This document shows positions 16,041 to 24,408 of a stretch of DNA of 52,400 nt, in pieces. Position 1 is the first letter of the stretch. Each line of letters begins with the position of its first letter. Under the pieces are notes generated by a model. It saw only the letters and a list, made by a program, of their open reading frames with translations. It had not been told where the DNA came from and did not search any database. Origin of the DNA: Planctomycetota bacterium (GTDB lineage: Bacteria > Planctomycetota > B15-G4); the NCBI GenBank assembly GCA_029259695.1, contig JAJDEQ010000011.1:1-52400 (forward strand), read 5' to 3'. The translations under genes were made by a program, and so were the position numbers.

Positions 16041-17609
16041 ATGCCTGTCTTCCCGATGCTCTCGTGGTCCGCCCGGCTGCAGACGGCGACGCTGCTCCTG
16101 GCCTGGGCGCTCGCGCCCTCCGATCCGCACCTCACCGGCCTGGACACGATCACCGAGGACGACCTGCGGGCCGACCTGCTGGGCCTGGCCACCGCGCCAC
16201 TCGAGGGCCGGGACTCACCCAGCCGCGGCCTGGAACGAGCCGCCGACCACATCGAGCAGCGCATGCGCGCGGCGGGTCTGCAGGGTGCAGGCCCCAACGG
16301 GTCCTTCCGCCTCCCGTTCGAGCGCAGGGTCCCCGCACCGGTGCCCGAAGGCTGCCGCTTGGAAGTGGACGGCGTGCAGGCCACGTTCACCTTCGGCGTG
16401 GACTTCGTGCCCATCTGGGGAGCCGACGGCGAAGCCCAGGGTCAACTCGCCTTCCTGGGTTTCGGGATCCGCGACGACGAGGAGCGTTACAACGAGATCC
16501 GCGGTCGGCTCGACGGTCGTGTCGCGCTCGTCTTCGAGGGCGAGCCCCGGCACAAGCGCAAGTTCGAGGGACCGGAGGTCACGCCGGCGGCGGAGCTCTA
16601 CCGCAAGCTGCAACACCTGCAGGCGGCGGGGGTGATCGGTGTGCTGGTCGTGCGCCGCGTCCCCGCGGAGGACGGGGCGGACGACCAGCGCGCGACGCTG
16701 CCCGAGCCCGCCCGCCTGAGCTTCCGCCACACCTGGGCGAACTGGTCGATCGAGGCGCCGTTCAAGTACAACCCGATCCGCGTGCCGGCGCTCGAGATCG
16801 CGATGGACACCGCGAGTCTGATCCTCGGTGAGGACGCCGCCGCACTCGCGCAACGCATCGACAAACAGGGCAAGCCACTCAAGTACGAGACGCCCGAGCG
16901 AACGATCACGCTGGCGGCGCGCAGTGAACAACGCAACGTGGCCATGGACAACGTCGTGGGGATCGTGCCGGGGACCGACCCCGAGCTCGCCGACGAGTAC
17001 GTGGTCATCGGCGCCCACTACGATCACGTGGGTGTCGACCCGCGCGGCCGGATCGGCTTCGGGGCCGACGACAACGCCTCCGGGACGACCGCCATGCTCG
17101 AGGTCGCCGAAGCCCTGCGCAGCGCCGGCCCGCGACGTTCGATCCTGGCCTGCGCCTTCGCAGCCGAGGAGGACCAGCTCGCCGGGAGCAAGGCCTTCTG
17201 CGCCGACCTGCCCGTACCGCGCGACAAGCTCGTCGCCATGATCAACCTCGACATGGTGGGGCGCGGCGAGGCCGACGAGGTCGTGGCCATCGGCGTCCTG
17301 CGCAACCCCGGCTTCGACAAGATCCTGAGCCGCGCCCGGAAGCTGTCGAAGACACGCATCAAGAAGATCGTCACCCGACAGGGCCAGGAGCTCTTCCAGC
17401 GCTCGGACCACTACTCATTCCACGAGATCGGGGTCCCGGCCCTGTTCCTGTTCGAAGGCCTGCCGCTGTCCCGCAACGCCGACTACCACACCTGGCGCGA
17501 CACGATCGACCGGCTCGACATCGAGAAGATCGCGCGCACCACGCGGCTCACGTACAACGCCGCCTGGATCCTGGCCACCGACGACGAGCGCTTGCGGCGA
17601 CCGCGCTGA
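16041..17609 (+). CDS. M28-family zinc aminopeptidase, exported
   Basis: A 522-residue metallopeptidase of family M28, start ATG 16041, with an N-terminal hydrophobic stretch (ARLQTATLLLAWALA) consistent with export. The zinc ligands expected for the family are H326 (GAHYDHVG), D344 (GADDNASG), E377 of the E-E pair (AAEEDQ), D404 (INLDMVGR) and H457 (SDHYSF). E376 is the likely catalytic base. Residues 110-270 form the inserted protease-associated region (RLDGRVALVFEG...AAGVIGVLVV). The peptidase domain begins near NVAMDNVVG. It probably trims peptides in the periplasm. The last codons lie inside the start of a 13-bp tandem repeat. Confidence 0.92.
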   Translation: MPVFPMLSWSARLQTATLLLAWALAPSDPHLTGLDTITEDDLRADLLGLATAPLEGRDSPSRGLERAADHIEQRMRAAGLQGAGPNGSFRLPFERRVPAPVPEGCRLEVDGVQATFTFGVDFVPIWGADGEAQGQLAFLGFGIRDDEERYNEIRGRLDGRVALVFEGEPRHKRKFEGPEVTPAAELYRKLQHLQAAGVIGVLVVRRVPAEDGADDQRATLPEPARLSFRHTWANWSIEAPFKYNPIRVPALEIAMDTASLILGEDAAALAQRIDKQGKPLKYETPERTITLAARSEQRNVAMDNVVGIVPGTDPELADEYVVIGAHYDHVGVDPRGRIGFGADDNASGTTAMLEVAEALRSAGPRRSILACAFAAEEDQLAGSKAFCADLPVPRDKLVAMINLDMVGRGEADEVVAIGVLRNPGFDKILSRARKLSKTRIKKIVTRQGQELFQRSDHYSFHEIGVPALFLFEGLPLSRNADYHTWRDTIDRLDIEKIARTTRLTYNAAWILATDDERLRRPR

Positions 17610-17676
17610 TTGCCCGCGCTGAGTGCCCGCGCTGAGTGCCCACGCTGAGTGCCCACGCAGGGTGCCCACGGCAGGG
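17599..17676. repeat. 13-bp tandem repeat, six degenerate copies
   Basis: The unit is GCCCGCGCTGAGT. Copies start at 17599 (degenerate, holding the M28 stop codon), 17612, 17625, 17638, 17651 and 17664. The second and third copies are identical, the fourth differs by one base, and the last two decay. As 13 is not a multiple of three, an array continuing in the gene would shift frame each copy; here the stop falls in the first copy. The rest of the gap to 17824 has no other recognisable element. Confidence 0.85.
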
Positions 17677-17824
17677 CCCGCCGCGTCGTGCATCCCAGGG
17701 GCGCTTCGAACCGCGTGCGCGACCGCGATATCGACCACTAACGGCCACGTGAGGCTCCACGTCCTTTGCGAGCCGCCGAGATGGTGCGATCATGGGTGTG
17801 CGCCAGACCCTCGGAGGACGCTCC

Positions 17825-19447
17825 ATGATCCGTCACTGCAAGTCCCGTTCGACCCGCATCGGAGCGCTCCTGCTTTCCCTGGCCGTGCCGCTCGGCGCCC
17901 AGGACGTCCCGGGCGAGCCCGAGGCGTTCCGGCCCTACGAGGACATCGAGCTGTCGGACACGGAGGCTTCGCTGGTGGTGGCCGTCGACGTGGCGGATGC
18001 CTGGGACCTGCTCGTCGCGGCCCTGGAGCCCCTGGGCTACGACCCGCAACAGAGCACCGACGAACTGGCGGGCAATGATCCCGGCGCCCGCGCCGGCTGG
18101 CTGGTGCACGACGGTCTGTGGGTCCTGGCCGAGTCCATGCCCTACCGCGAGGACACCTGGTCGCGCATCCGCGTGAGCACCGGCGAGTTCGAGGACGAGG
18201 CCGACGTCGAGCGGGTCACGGGCTTCCTGAACACGATCGCCGGGCTGGTCGAGGAGCGCTTCGCGCCGCCGGAGCCCGTCGAGCTCTTCCCCGCAGAAGA
18301 GGTGTTCGAAGAGGAACGCCCGGTGGTCATCGAGGGCGTCTACCCGTACTACCCGCTGGTCGTCACGTCGTGGCCGGTCTGGGGCCCGTCGATCATCCCG
18401 GTGTGCGGCGCCCTGTGGTCGACCAGCTACGCCTACACCCACGCCACCTGCGAGCCCGTGCGCTTCGGTTGGAGCAGCTGGCCCGTGTACGCCAGCTACT
18501 CCGCCTGGTGCGCCTACCTGGGTGACCCGTGGTACGGGTACTACCGGTACGACCACTACGGTCATCACTACGGTGGGCCGTACGGCTACGTGTCCGGACA
18601 TCACAAGCACCACCACGGGCACCACGGCTCGACGCTGCTCGTCGCCGGCGGCACCCTCGAAGACGCCGACCTCGGCAAGGAGACCGTCGCGCTGGTCGAC
18701 CGGCAGCCCGACGCACCGGCCGTCGACGACCTGCCCCGCGGCGACGTGCTGGTCAAGCGCCACGGTGCCGACCGCCTCGTCTCCCGCGGAGAAGACGACG
18801 CCGGCGACCCGGTGATCTACCGCCGCACGGCAGACGAGCCCCTGGTGCCGCGCCCCGAGAGCGACACCCCGGACGACGATCGCGCCTCGGCGCCCGTCGT
18901 GTTCCGCGACCGCGTCAAGGTGAACCCGGTGCGCACGGTCCAGCCGGTTCCCGACGGGGACGGTTGGATCCGGACGTCGGGTGGCTCCTGGGTGCGCCGC
19001 AGCATCACGCCGGATCGGAGCCCGACCGGCCTGAGCGCCGCAGGCCGCAGCACCTCCGGACGCAGCAGTTCGGGTCGCACCAGCAGCTCCGCGATCCGCA
19101 TCATCGGCGGCAACAGCACTCGGCTGCTCGGGGAGAGCTCACGCGGCTCCTCGCTGTCGGCCCGCAGCCGCGACCTGGGTTCCAGCTCGACCAGCTTCGG
19201 GCGGACCTCGACGCCGACCCGCTCGAGCCGGCCCTCGATCTCGATCGGTTCCAGCCGGACCAGCCGCGGGTCGGTGGGGGTCTCGTCCCGCAGCAGCCCG
19301 CGGACCTCGAGCCGCTCCACCTCGATCGGTGGCCGTTCCTCGGCAGGCCGGACGAGTTCAGGCAGCCCGGCGAGTTCCGGAAGCCGCTCGTCGGGTGCCT
19401 CGCGCGGCAGCTTCGGAGCCCGAGCCGGGGGCCGCGGACCCCGCTGA
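17825..19447 (+). CDS. Exported His/Tyr-rich and Ser/Arg-rich protein, unknown
   Basis: A 540-residue protein that I do not recognise. ATG 17825 is chosen because GGAGG lies seven bases upstream (17813-17817) and a signal peptide follows (RIGALLLSLAVPLGA, cut near Q-D-V-P). Residues 30-140 form a small folded domain (SLVVAVDVADAWDLLVAALEPLGY) resembling the short alpha/beta modules of BamC-like envelope proteins; that likeness is weak. Residues 150-235 are Pro, Trp and Tyr-rich. Residues 235-270 are extremely His/Tyr/Gly-rich (YRYDHYGHHYGG, GHHKHHHGHHG) and could bind metal. Residues 280-390 are acidic. Residues 395-540 are low-complexity Ser/Arg/Thr/Gly, strongly basic. It appears to be a single transcription unit. 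Confidence 0.8.
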   Translation: MIRHCKSRSTRIGALLLSLAVPLGAQDVPGEPEAFRPYEDIELSDTEASLVVAVDVADAWDLLVAALEPLGYDPQQSTDELAGNDPGARAGWLVHDGLWVLAESMPYREDTWSRIRVSTGEFEDEADVERVTGFLNTIAGLVEERFAPPEPVELFPAEEVFEEERPVVIEGVYPYYPLVVTSWPVWGPSIIPVCGALWSTSYAYTHATCEPVRFGWSSWPVYASYSAWCAYLGDPWYGYYRYDHYGHHYGGPYGYVSGHHKHHHGHHGSTLLVAGGTLEDADLGKETVALVDRQPDAPAVDDLPRGDVLVKRHGADRLVSRGEDDAGDPVIYRRTADEPLVPRPESDTPDDDRASAPVVFRDRVKVNPVRTVQPVPDGDGWIRTSGGSWVRRSITPDRSPTGLSAAGRSTSGRSSSGRTSSSAIRIIGGNSTRLLGESSRGSSLSARSRDLGSSSTSFGRTSTPTRSSRPSISIGSSRTSRGSVGVSSRSSPRTSSRSTSIGGRSSAGRTSSGSPASSGSRSSGASRGSFGARAGGRGPR

Positions 19448-19490
19448 CCCGCGTCCCCCAGGTCGGCCCTTGCGGTCCGCACCGCAACGG

Positions 19491-19519
19491 TTGACCCCGG
19501 CGTCCCAAAGGCCGATCCT
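19491..19519 (+). promoter_or_regulatory. Weak candidate promoter for the ResB-CcsA operon
   Basis: TTGACC (19491-19496) matches the -35 box at five of six bases, but the hexamer 17 bases later, GATCCT (19514-19519), is a poor -10. It is the best pair in the 212-base gap before the ResB-like gene and would leave a leader of about 130 bases. Confidence 0.25.
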
Positions 19520-19659
19520 CGCAAGATGGCGTCGTCGCGCTATGAACCCTGGCCGCGGTGTGCCCGGACCGTTGCGACGCTCGCCCGCCCTCTCTGTCTT
19601 CGCCCCTCCGCCGGTGGACGCCGCGCCCGGCCGGGGGCACTCCACAGCCCTGTGAGCCC

Positions 19660-22173
19660 ATGACTCCGGTGGATCCCGCGTCTCCGTTGAAGCTGCCCCG
19701 CGCGTCGGGGCCCTTCGGCTGGCTGGTCAATCTCTTCAGCAGCATCACCTTCGGCATCGTGCTGCTCTCGCTCCTGTTCGTGTACTCGTCCATCGGCTCG
19801 GCGGGGATCCTGTACCCCACGAGCTTCGATATCACGAGCTGGGACAACTGGGCGCAGATCTCCGTGCGTCAACTGCGCGGCTTCGAGATGACCGAGTTCG
19901 AGTGGTTCCACTGGTGGCCGTTCGACCTGCTCATCGGTCTGATCTGCGTCAACCTCTCGGTGGCGACGCTGCGGCGGATCCCGTTCCGGGTCGTGAACTA
20001 CGGCGTGTGGATGATCCACAGCGGCATCATCATCCTGGCCCTCGGCAGCGTCTGGTACTTCGGGACGAAGTTCGAGGGGGACTCCCCGGTCATCCGCCGC
20101 CAGGTGCGGATCGAGGTGCCCGGTGCCGAAGCGGTGAGCATGCCCGCCGTGCCCGGCAACCGCACCGTCGTCCAGGGCAGCACGGGCCGCTACGGATTCC
20201 AGGTGACCAACATCGACCCCAAGTGGTCCCTGCGTTCGGGCGCCGACGAGGGCAAGGTCGCCTACAGCGTGCAGGTGTCGGTGCAGACACCGACCGAGCA
20301 CTTCGTTCGCCAGTTGCTCGTGGGCTACCCCGAGTACACCGAGGACGTGGTGCGCGTGCCCGGAGCCATGCCGCCCATGGTGCGCGCCATCAAGCACCTG
20401 GGTCGCCCGCTCGTCGACGAGGAGCTGAAGCTCGCGCTCGAGTACGAGCCGCAGCAGTACGTGTACCTGGCCAACTGGATCAGCAAGAACTGGGCGCTGT
20501 ACCTGCGGGAGCGCGGCACCAGCGAGTGGTCCATGCGACCCGTCGACGGCTTGCCGCTGTTCAACGACTCGATCGGGTCCTACGACGACGTGTGGATCGA
20601 TCACGACCTGCCGCTCGACCCGGTCTCGATCGACGTGTCGTCCGTCGAACAGAGCGATCCCCTGGCCGGCACCGACGTGCGCATCACGGGCTACCTGCGC
20701 TACGCCACGATGCAGCGGCGCCGGATCCCGGGGGGGGAGCGCCTCAATCCCGCCGCCACGATCCGTCTGCGCGACCCCAACGGTCGCAGCCAGGACTTCG
20801 AACTCGCCGCCTTCGACCCGGCCGGCTTCAGCGCGGAGGGCGGGAGCCTGCAACTGCGCTGGGTGGACTCGGTCGCCGCCCGCACCAAGCTCACCCGGCC
20901 GGTGGAGCCGCTGCTGACCCTGCGCGTGCCGGAGAGCGAGGTCGACCTCGAGATCCCCCTCACGCCGCGCATGCGACTCGAGCCGAGCACCGAGTTCACG
21001 CCCATCGAAGGCACGCCCTACGCCTATCTGGTCGAGTACTGGATGGACGACTTCGAGGTCACGCCGGGCATGCCGCTGATCTCCCTGGCGAGCGTGCGCC
21101 TGCGCACGCCGGAACGCGAGTTCCAACGCTGGGTGTGCGACGACCCGCGCTTCAACCGCGACATGGAGGCGAACGAAGACGAGGATCACAGCGGCCACGA
21201 CCACGAGCAGAACCCTCACGACCCGCACGAGATGGTGGGGGAGCGGCAGCGCACGGTGCCCACGTTCGAGGGCATCGAGGCGCTCTACCGCAAGGGCTTC
21301 GCTCCGGCGCCGCTGACGCTCGTGGCCGGGCCCGGCGAAGACGAGCTGCACTTCATCTCGCTCGCCATGCCCGCGGGTTCGGAGGACCTCGGCCCGACGG
21401 TGGAGACACGCCACGTCAAGATCGGTGAAGAGGTCGCCGTCTCCGGGCTCACCGCGACCGTGACGAGCTTCGCCGCTCGGGCCCGGATCGAGGAGCGCCC
21501 CTTCGTCGTGCCGCTGGAACGGCGTTACCGCGACGCGCGCGAGCAGAACTCGATGGTCAAGGTCGGCGTCCAGGGCGCGGCCCAGTCCGTCTGGGTGCCC
21601 TACCACCACTACGCGTTCCGCGACGCCAACGAGGATCTGCGCCGGCACTTCTACCGCCCCGCGACAGTCCGGCTGCCCGACGGGCGCGTGCTGGACATGA
21701 TCCTCTCGCGTGAGCGGCTGCCCCTGCCCATGGCCGTGGCCCTGGACGACTTCGACGTCGACACGCACATCGGCGGCTTCTCGGGCCGCGTGTCCAGCAT
21801 CCTCAACTGGACCAGTCACGTGCGCTTCGCCGACGGCGACGGCTGGTCCGAGAGCACCCCGGTCAGCGTGAACGAACCCCACAACCACGAGGGCCTGTGG
21901 TTCTTCCAGGCTCAGTGGGACCCACCCTCCGGCGCTCGCTTCGAGGGCGATGCACCGTCCGCCGGCTTCAACTACACCGTGCTCGGTGTCACCAACCGGC
22001 ACGGCGTGGGTGTCCAGCTGCTGGGCTGCTGCATCGCCGTGCTCGGCATGATCTACGCGTTCTACGTGAAGCCGCTGATCCGCCTGCGCCGACGCAAGGC
22101 CGCCGAGTTGCAGCTCGCCGGCGGCTCCCCCGGACCCGGGGCGCTCGGCGACCTGGCAGGAGACCAAGCATGA
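19660..22173 (+). CDS. resB: ResB-like cytochrome c maturation protein, enlarged
   Basis: ResB (Ccs1) and CcsA form the System II machine that carries heme across the membrane and attaches it to apocytochrome c. The start is ATG 19660 and the length 837 residues, against about 450-650 for most ResB. Membrane segments are at about 25-45 (ITFGIVLLSLLFVYSS), 85-105 (LLIGLICVNLSVA), 112-132 (GVWMIHSGIIILALGS) and a last one near 780-800 (LLGCCIAVLGMIYAFYVKP). The large part between the third and fourth helices is periplasmic. It carries an acidic His-rich insert near residues 504-526 (EDEDHSGHDHEQNPHDPHE). The C-terminal periplasmic segment GLWFFQAQWDPP fits ResB. The stop overlaps the ccsA-type start as ATGA. 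Confidence 0.88.
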   Translation: MTPVDPASPLKLPRASGPFGWLVNLFSSITFGIVLLSLLFVYSSIGSAGILYPTSFDITSWDNWAQISVRQLRGFEMTEFEWFHWWPFDLLIGLICVNLSVATLRRIPFRVVNYGVWMIHSGIIILALGSVWYFGTKFEGDSPVIRRQVRIEVPGAEAVSMPAVPGNRTVVQGSTGRYGFQVTNIDPKWSLRSGADEGKVAYSVQVSVQTPTEHFVRQLLVGYPEYTEDVVRVPGAMPPMVRAIKHLGRPLVDEELKLALEYEPQQYVYLANWISKNWALYLRERGTSEWSMRPVDGLPLFNDSIGSYDDVWIDHDLPLDPVSIDVSSVEQSDPLAGTDVRITGYLRYATMQRRRIPGGERLNPAATIRLRDPNGRSQDFELAAFDPAGFSAEGGSLQLRWVDSVAARTKLTRPVEPLLTLRVPESEVDLEIPLTPRMRLEPSTEFTPIEGTPYAYLVEYWMDDFEVTPGMPLISLASVRLRTPEREFQRWVCDDPRFNRDMEANEDEDHSGHDHEQNPHDPHEMVGERQRTVPTFEGIEALYRKGFAPAPLTLVAGPGEDELHFISLAMPAGSEDLGPTVETRHVKIGEEVAVSGLTATVTSFAARARIEERPFVVPLERRYRDAREQNSMVKVGVQGAAQSVWVPYHHYAFRDANEDLRRHFYRPATVRLPDGRVLDMILSRERLPLPMAVALDDFDVDTHIGGFSGRVSSILNWTSHVRFADGDGWSESTPVSVNEPHNHEGLWFFQAQWDPPSGARFEGDAPSAGFNYTVLGVTNRHGVGVQLLGCCIAVLGMIYAFYVKPLIRLRRRKAAELQLAGGSPGPGALGDLAGDQA

Positions 22174-23918
22174 CGCACCGCCGCTCGCTCTCATCCTCGA
22201 CGGGCCGGCTCGCCCTGCTGGTGCCGCTGATCGTGGCGCACCTGCTCACGGCGCCGCTGTGGGCCGGCGTCAGCGACGGGTCGGCCACACCGGGCGCTGC
22301 CAGCGCCGAGCTCTCGTTCGCCGACGCCGTCGACCTGACGGACCTCGGCCGCGTCGCCGTGCACTACGAAGGGCGCGTCAAGTCCTTCGACTCGTTCGCC
22401 CGCACCATCATGCAGCGCGTGAGCGGACCCCACCGCATCGACGATCAGTCCCCGGCCTTCACCTACCTCGACATGGCCATCACGCCGCAGGCCTACGTCG
22501 ACCGCGACGTGATCTTCGTCAAGATGAAGCTCATGCGCGGGCAGATCATCCGCGCCCTCGAGTCCGGGGGCATGGTTCGCGCCCCGGACTTCAGCCGGCG
22601 CATGGACGAGTTCCTGGAGACGGGTCTGATCTCCGAGGAGTTCCTGCTGCGTCCCGAGGTGCTGGACCTGCTGGAGGGCTTGCGCGCCGACCTGCTGCGC
22701 TCGGCGCGCTTCGTGGAGATGATCGACGCCGCCGCCGGCTACAAGAACCCCGGCGTGCTGCACGATCACCTGCGCATCGTCCCGCCCTGGGAGGGTTCAG
22801 CCGAGGATCGCTGGCTGAGCATGCAGGAGCTGGTGGCGGCGCACGGAAACCCGGCCGTGACCGCGTTCCCGGCGGACCGGCGGCAGGCCATCACGGACAC
22901 CTGGGAACGCATGCGCGCGGCCTGGGTCGACCGGGATGCCGAGGGGGTCAACACCGCCTCCCGCGAGCTCGCGCCCCTGCTGCGCGCTGTGACGCCGGCG
23001 CTGTACCCGTCGGAGAGCCGGCTCGACTGGGAGAGCCGCTACTTCCGCTACCACAGCATGACCTGGGTCTGGATCTTCTACCTGCTCAGCATCGTTCCGT
23101 TGCTGGTGGCGATCGTCTACCGCTGGAAGGGGGCGGGACGTCTGGGCATCGCCCTGTTCGGCCTGGCCTTCGCCCTGCACACGGTCGCGCTGCTCTGGCG
23201 CACCTACGTGGCCGATCGCTGGCCCAACTCGAACATGTTCGAGGCGGTCACGACGGCGGCCTGGTTCGGCGGCGTGATGGCATTGCCGCTCGAGTACTGG
23301 GTGCGCAAGACGGGCATGCGCTACCTGTTCCTGCTGGGCAGCGCGGCCGCCTCGATGGTGGGCCTGATGGCGGCGCACTTCCTGCCCATCGCGCTCACGG
23401 CCAACATCGGCAACAAGATGCCGGTGCTGCACGACGTGTGGTTGTTCATCCACACCAACGTGATCATCGCCAGCTACTGCTCGATCTTCATGGCGGCCAT
23501 CTCGGCCACGCTGTATCTGATCCACCGCGCCTTCGGCGGCCGCGCGGAGTACGTGCGCGTCGGCGGGGCGGGTGCCGTGATGGCGGGCGGCAGCGGTCGG
23601 GGGAACGGCGGCCTCGGTCAGGTCTGCGACGGCGTGACGATGGTGCTCATGGAGCTGTCCTTCGTCATGTTGTGGGCCGGCATCGTGATGGGCGCCATCT
23701 GGGCCGACCACTCCTGGGGACGCCCCTGGGGCTGGGACCCCAAGGAGGTCTTCGCCCTGAACACCTTCCTCATCTTCGCCCTGCTCGTGCACGTCCGCAT
23801 CAGGACCCACGACAAGGGTCTCTGGACGGCCCTGCTGGCCGTGGTCGGCGCCGGCGTCATGCTGGTCAACTGGATCGTGATCAACTTCAAGATCTCGGGC
23901 CTGCACAGCTACGCCTGA
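22170..23918 (+). CDS. ccsA: CcsA/ResC-type heme exporter and synthetase subunit
   Basis: The 582-residue partner of ResB in System II cytochrome c maturation. ATG 22170 follows an AGGAGA ribosome site inside the resB end. A signal or anchor helix (LALLVPLIVAHLLTAPL) begins the protein. Residues 50-290 are a periplasmic extension with VHYEGRVKSFDSFARTIM, a G-R-x-K-S/P-x-D pattern seen at the N-terminus of fused CcsA proteins in Bacteroidetes and Planctomycetes. The C-terminal half is a multi-helix membrane core. The tryptophan-rich WWD heme-handling motif is intact at residues 511-527 (WADHSWGRPWGWDPKE), followed by LLVHVRI with a heme-ligand-type His. Two further likely heme-iron histidines lie in ALHTVALLWR and LHDVWLFIHTN. 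It ends the operon. Confidence 0.93.
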   Translation: MTHRRSLSSSTGRLALLVPLIVAHLLTAPLWAGVSDGSATPGAASAELSFADAVDLTDLGRVAVHYEGRVKSFDSFARTIMQRVSGPHRIDDQSPAFTYLDMAITPQAYVDRDVIFVKMKLMRGQIIRALESGGMVRAPDFSRRMDEFLETGLISEEFLLRPEVLDLLEGLRADLLRSARFVEMIDAAAGYKNPGVLHDHLRIVPPWEGSAEDRWLSMQELVAAHGNPAVTAFPADRRQAITDTWERMRAAWVDRDAEGVNTASRELAPLLRAVTPALYPSESRLDWESRYFRYHSMTWVWIFYLLSIVPLLVAIVYRWKGAGRLGIALFGLAFALHTVALLWRTYVADRWPNSNMFEAVTTAAWFGGVMALPLEYWVRKTGMRYLFLLGSAAASMVGLMAAHFLPIALTANIGNKMPVLHDVWLFIHTNVIIASYCSIFMAAISATLYLIHRAFGGRAEYVRVGGAGAVMAGGSGRGNGGLGQVCDGVTMVLMELSFVMLWAGIVMGAIWADHSWGRPWGWDPKEVFALNTFLIFALLVHVRIRTHDKGLWTALLAVVGAGVMLVNWIVINFKISGLHSYA

Positions 23919-24143
23919 GCAGGGGCCCGGTGGTCAGCGCCCAGTGGTCAGCGCCCAGTGGTCTGGTCAGGACCCAGTGCGGTGAGCAGGGCTTGGCGAC
24001 CAGGGCCGGGCGCTCCAGCCGGGCGGGAGACGGCACGTGCTCGAGGGCGGGGAGCCCGAGCGGCTCGGTCCGCCCTGGGATTCCCGGTTCGGCGGCAGTC
24101 TGGCAACCGAGCCGCGTCGGTCCGAGACCCGGCGGTGAGTGCA
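23919..24143. other. Non-coding gap after the ccsA-type gene
   Basis: The 225 bases between the ccsA-type stop and the tRNA 3' end hold a short direct repeat (23926-23963) and otherwise GC-rich sequence with no convincing gene. Together with the tRNA and the two promoters that follow, this makes up the longest protein-free stretch of the window (23919-24408). Confidence 0.6.
23926..23963. repeat. 14-bp direct repeat, two full copies and a partial third
   Basis: CCCGGTGGTCAGCG (23926-23939) is followed at once by CCCAGTGGTCAGCG (23940-23953) and by the first ten bases of a third copy (23954-23963). CCCAGTG appears again about ten bases later. The array is too short and has no spacers for a CRISPR. 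Confidence 0.7.
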
Positions 24144-24220
24144 TGGTGGGCGCAGCTGGACTCGAACCAGCGACCCCCAGCTTGTCGAGCTGGTGCTCTA
24201 GCCAACTGAGCTATGCGCCC
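24144..24220 (-). tRNA. tRNA-Val, anticodon GAC, with encoded CCA
   Basis: The minus strand folds as a standard cloverleaf of 77 bases. The acceptor stem is GGGCGCA/TGCGCCC, the D stem GCTC/GAGC, the anticodon stem CCAGC/GCTGG, the T stem GCTGG/CCAGC with T loop TTCGAGT, the discriminator A and an encoded CCA. The anticodon loop reads TCGACAA, giving anticodon GAC (valine, GUC/GUU codons). Position 33, nearly always U, is C. The anticodon and T stems share the same five-base strands, so alternative pairing is possible. Confidence 0.93.
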
Positions 24221-24235
24221 CACACACGGCCCGGG

Positions 24236-24264
24236 ATTCTGTCGACTCGGCGGTTCCCGATCAA
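24236..24264 (-). promoter_or_regulatory. Candidate promoter of the tRNA-Val gene
   Basis: On the minus strand TTGATC (24264-24259) and CAGAAT (24241-24236) are separated by exactly 17 bases, each matching the consensus at four of six positions. Transcription would begin about eight bases before the mature tRNA 5' end. Confidence 0.45.
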
Positions 24265-24281
24265 CGCCGCGCTCCCGGATC

Positions 24282-24310
24282 TTGTCCCCGTGGCGGGGGC
24301 GCTCTAGACT
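24282..24310 (+). promoter_or_regulatory. Candidate promoter of the alanine dehydrogenase gene
   Basis: TTGTCC (24282-24287) and TAGACT (24305-24310) lie 17 bases apart, each with four of six consensus bases. They face away from the tRNA promoter and give a leader of about 90 bases before ald. The spacer contains a short CCCCG/CGGGG inverted repeat that could influence binding. Confidence 0.45.
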
Positions 24311-24408
24311 CCCGGGCCTTCTGCCGGGTGGCCTTTCCGCCTCCCGCATGCCGGACGCGTTCCGTTCCCGGCAGCGCCCGGCCCCCTCACGATCGCAGGA
24401 ATCGCGTC

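Noticed and set aside
17599..17676. CRISPR array
   Set aside because: The 13-base units are directly adjacent with no spacers, and no cas gene is present.
19540..22194. An 884-codon open frame on the minus strand opposite the resB gene
   Set aside because: It lies antisense to a clear ResB protein with membrane helices and family segments. The product is His/Arg/Gly-rich with no motif or signal, as expected from GC-rich third-position bias.
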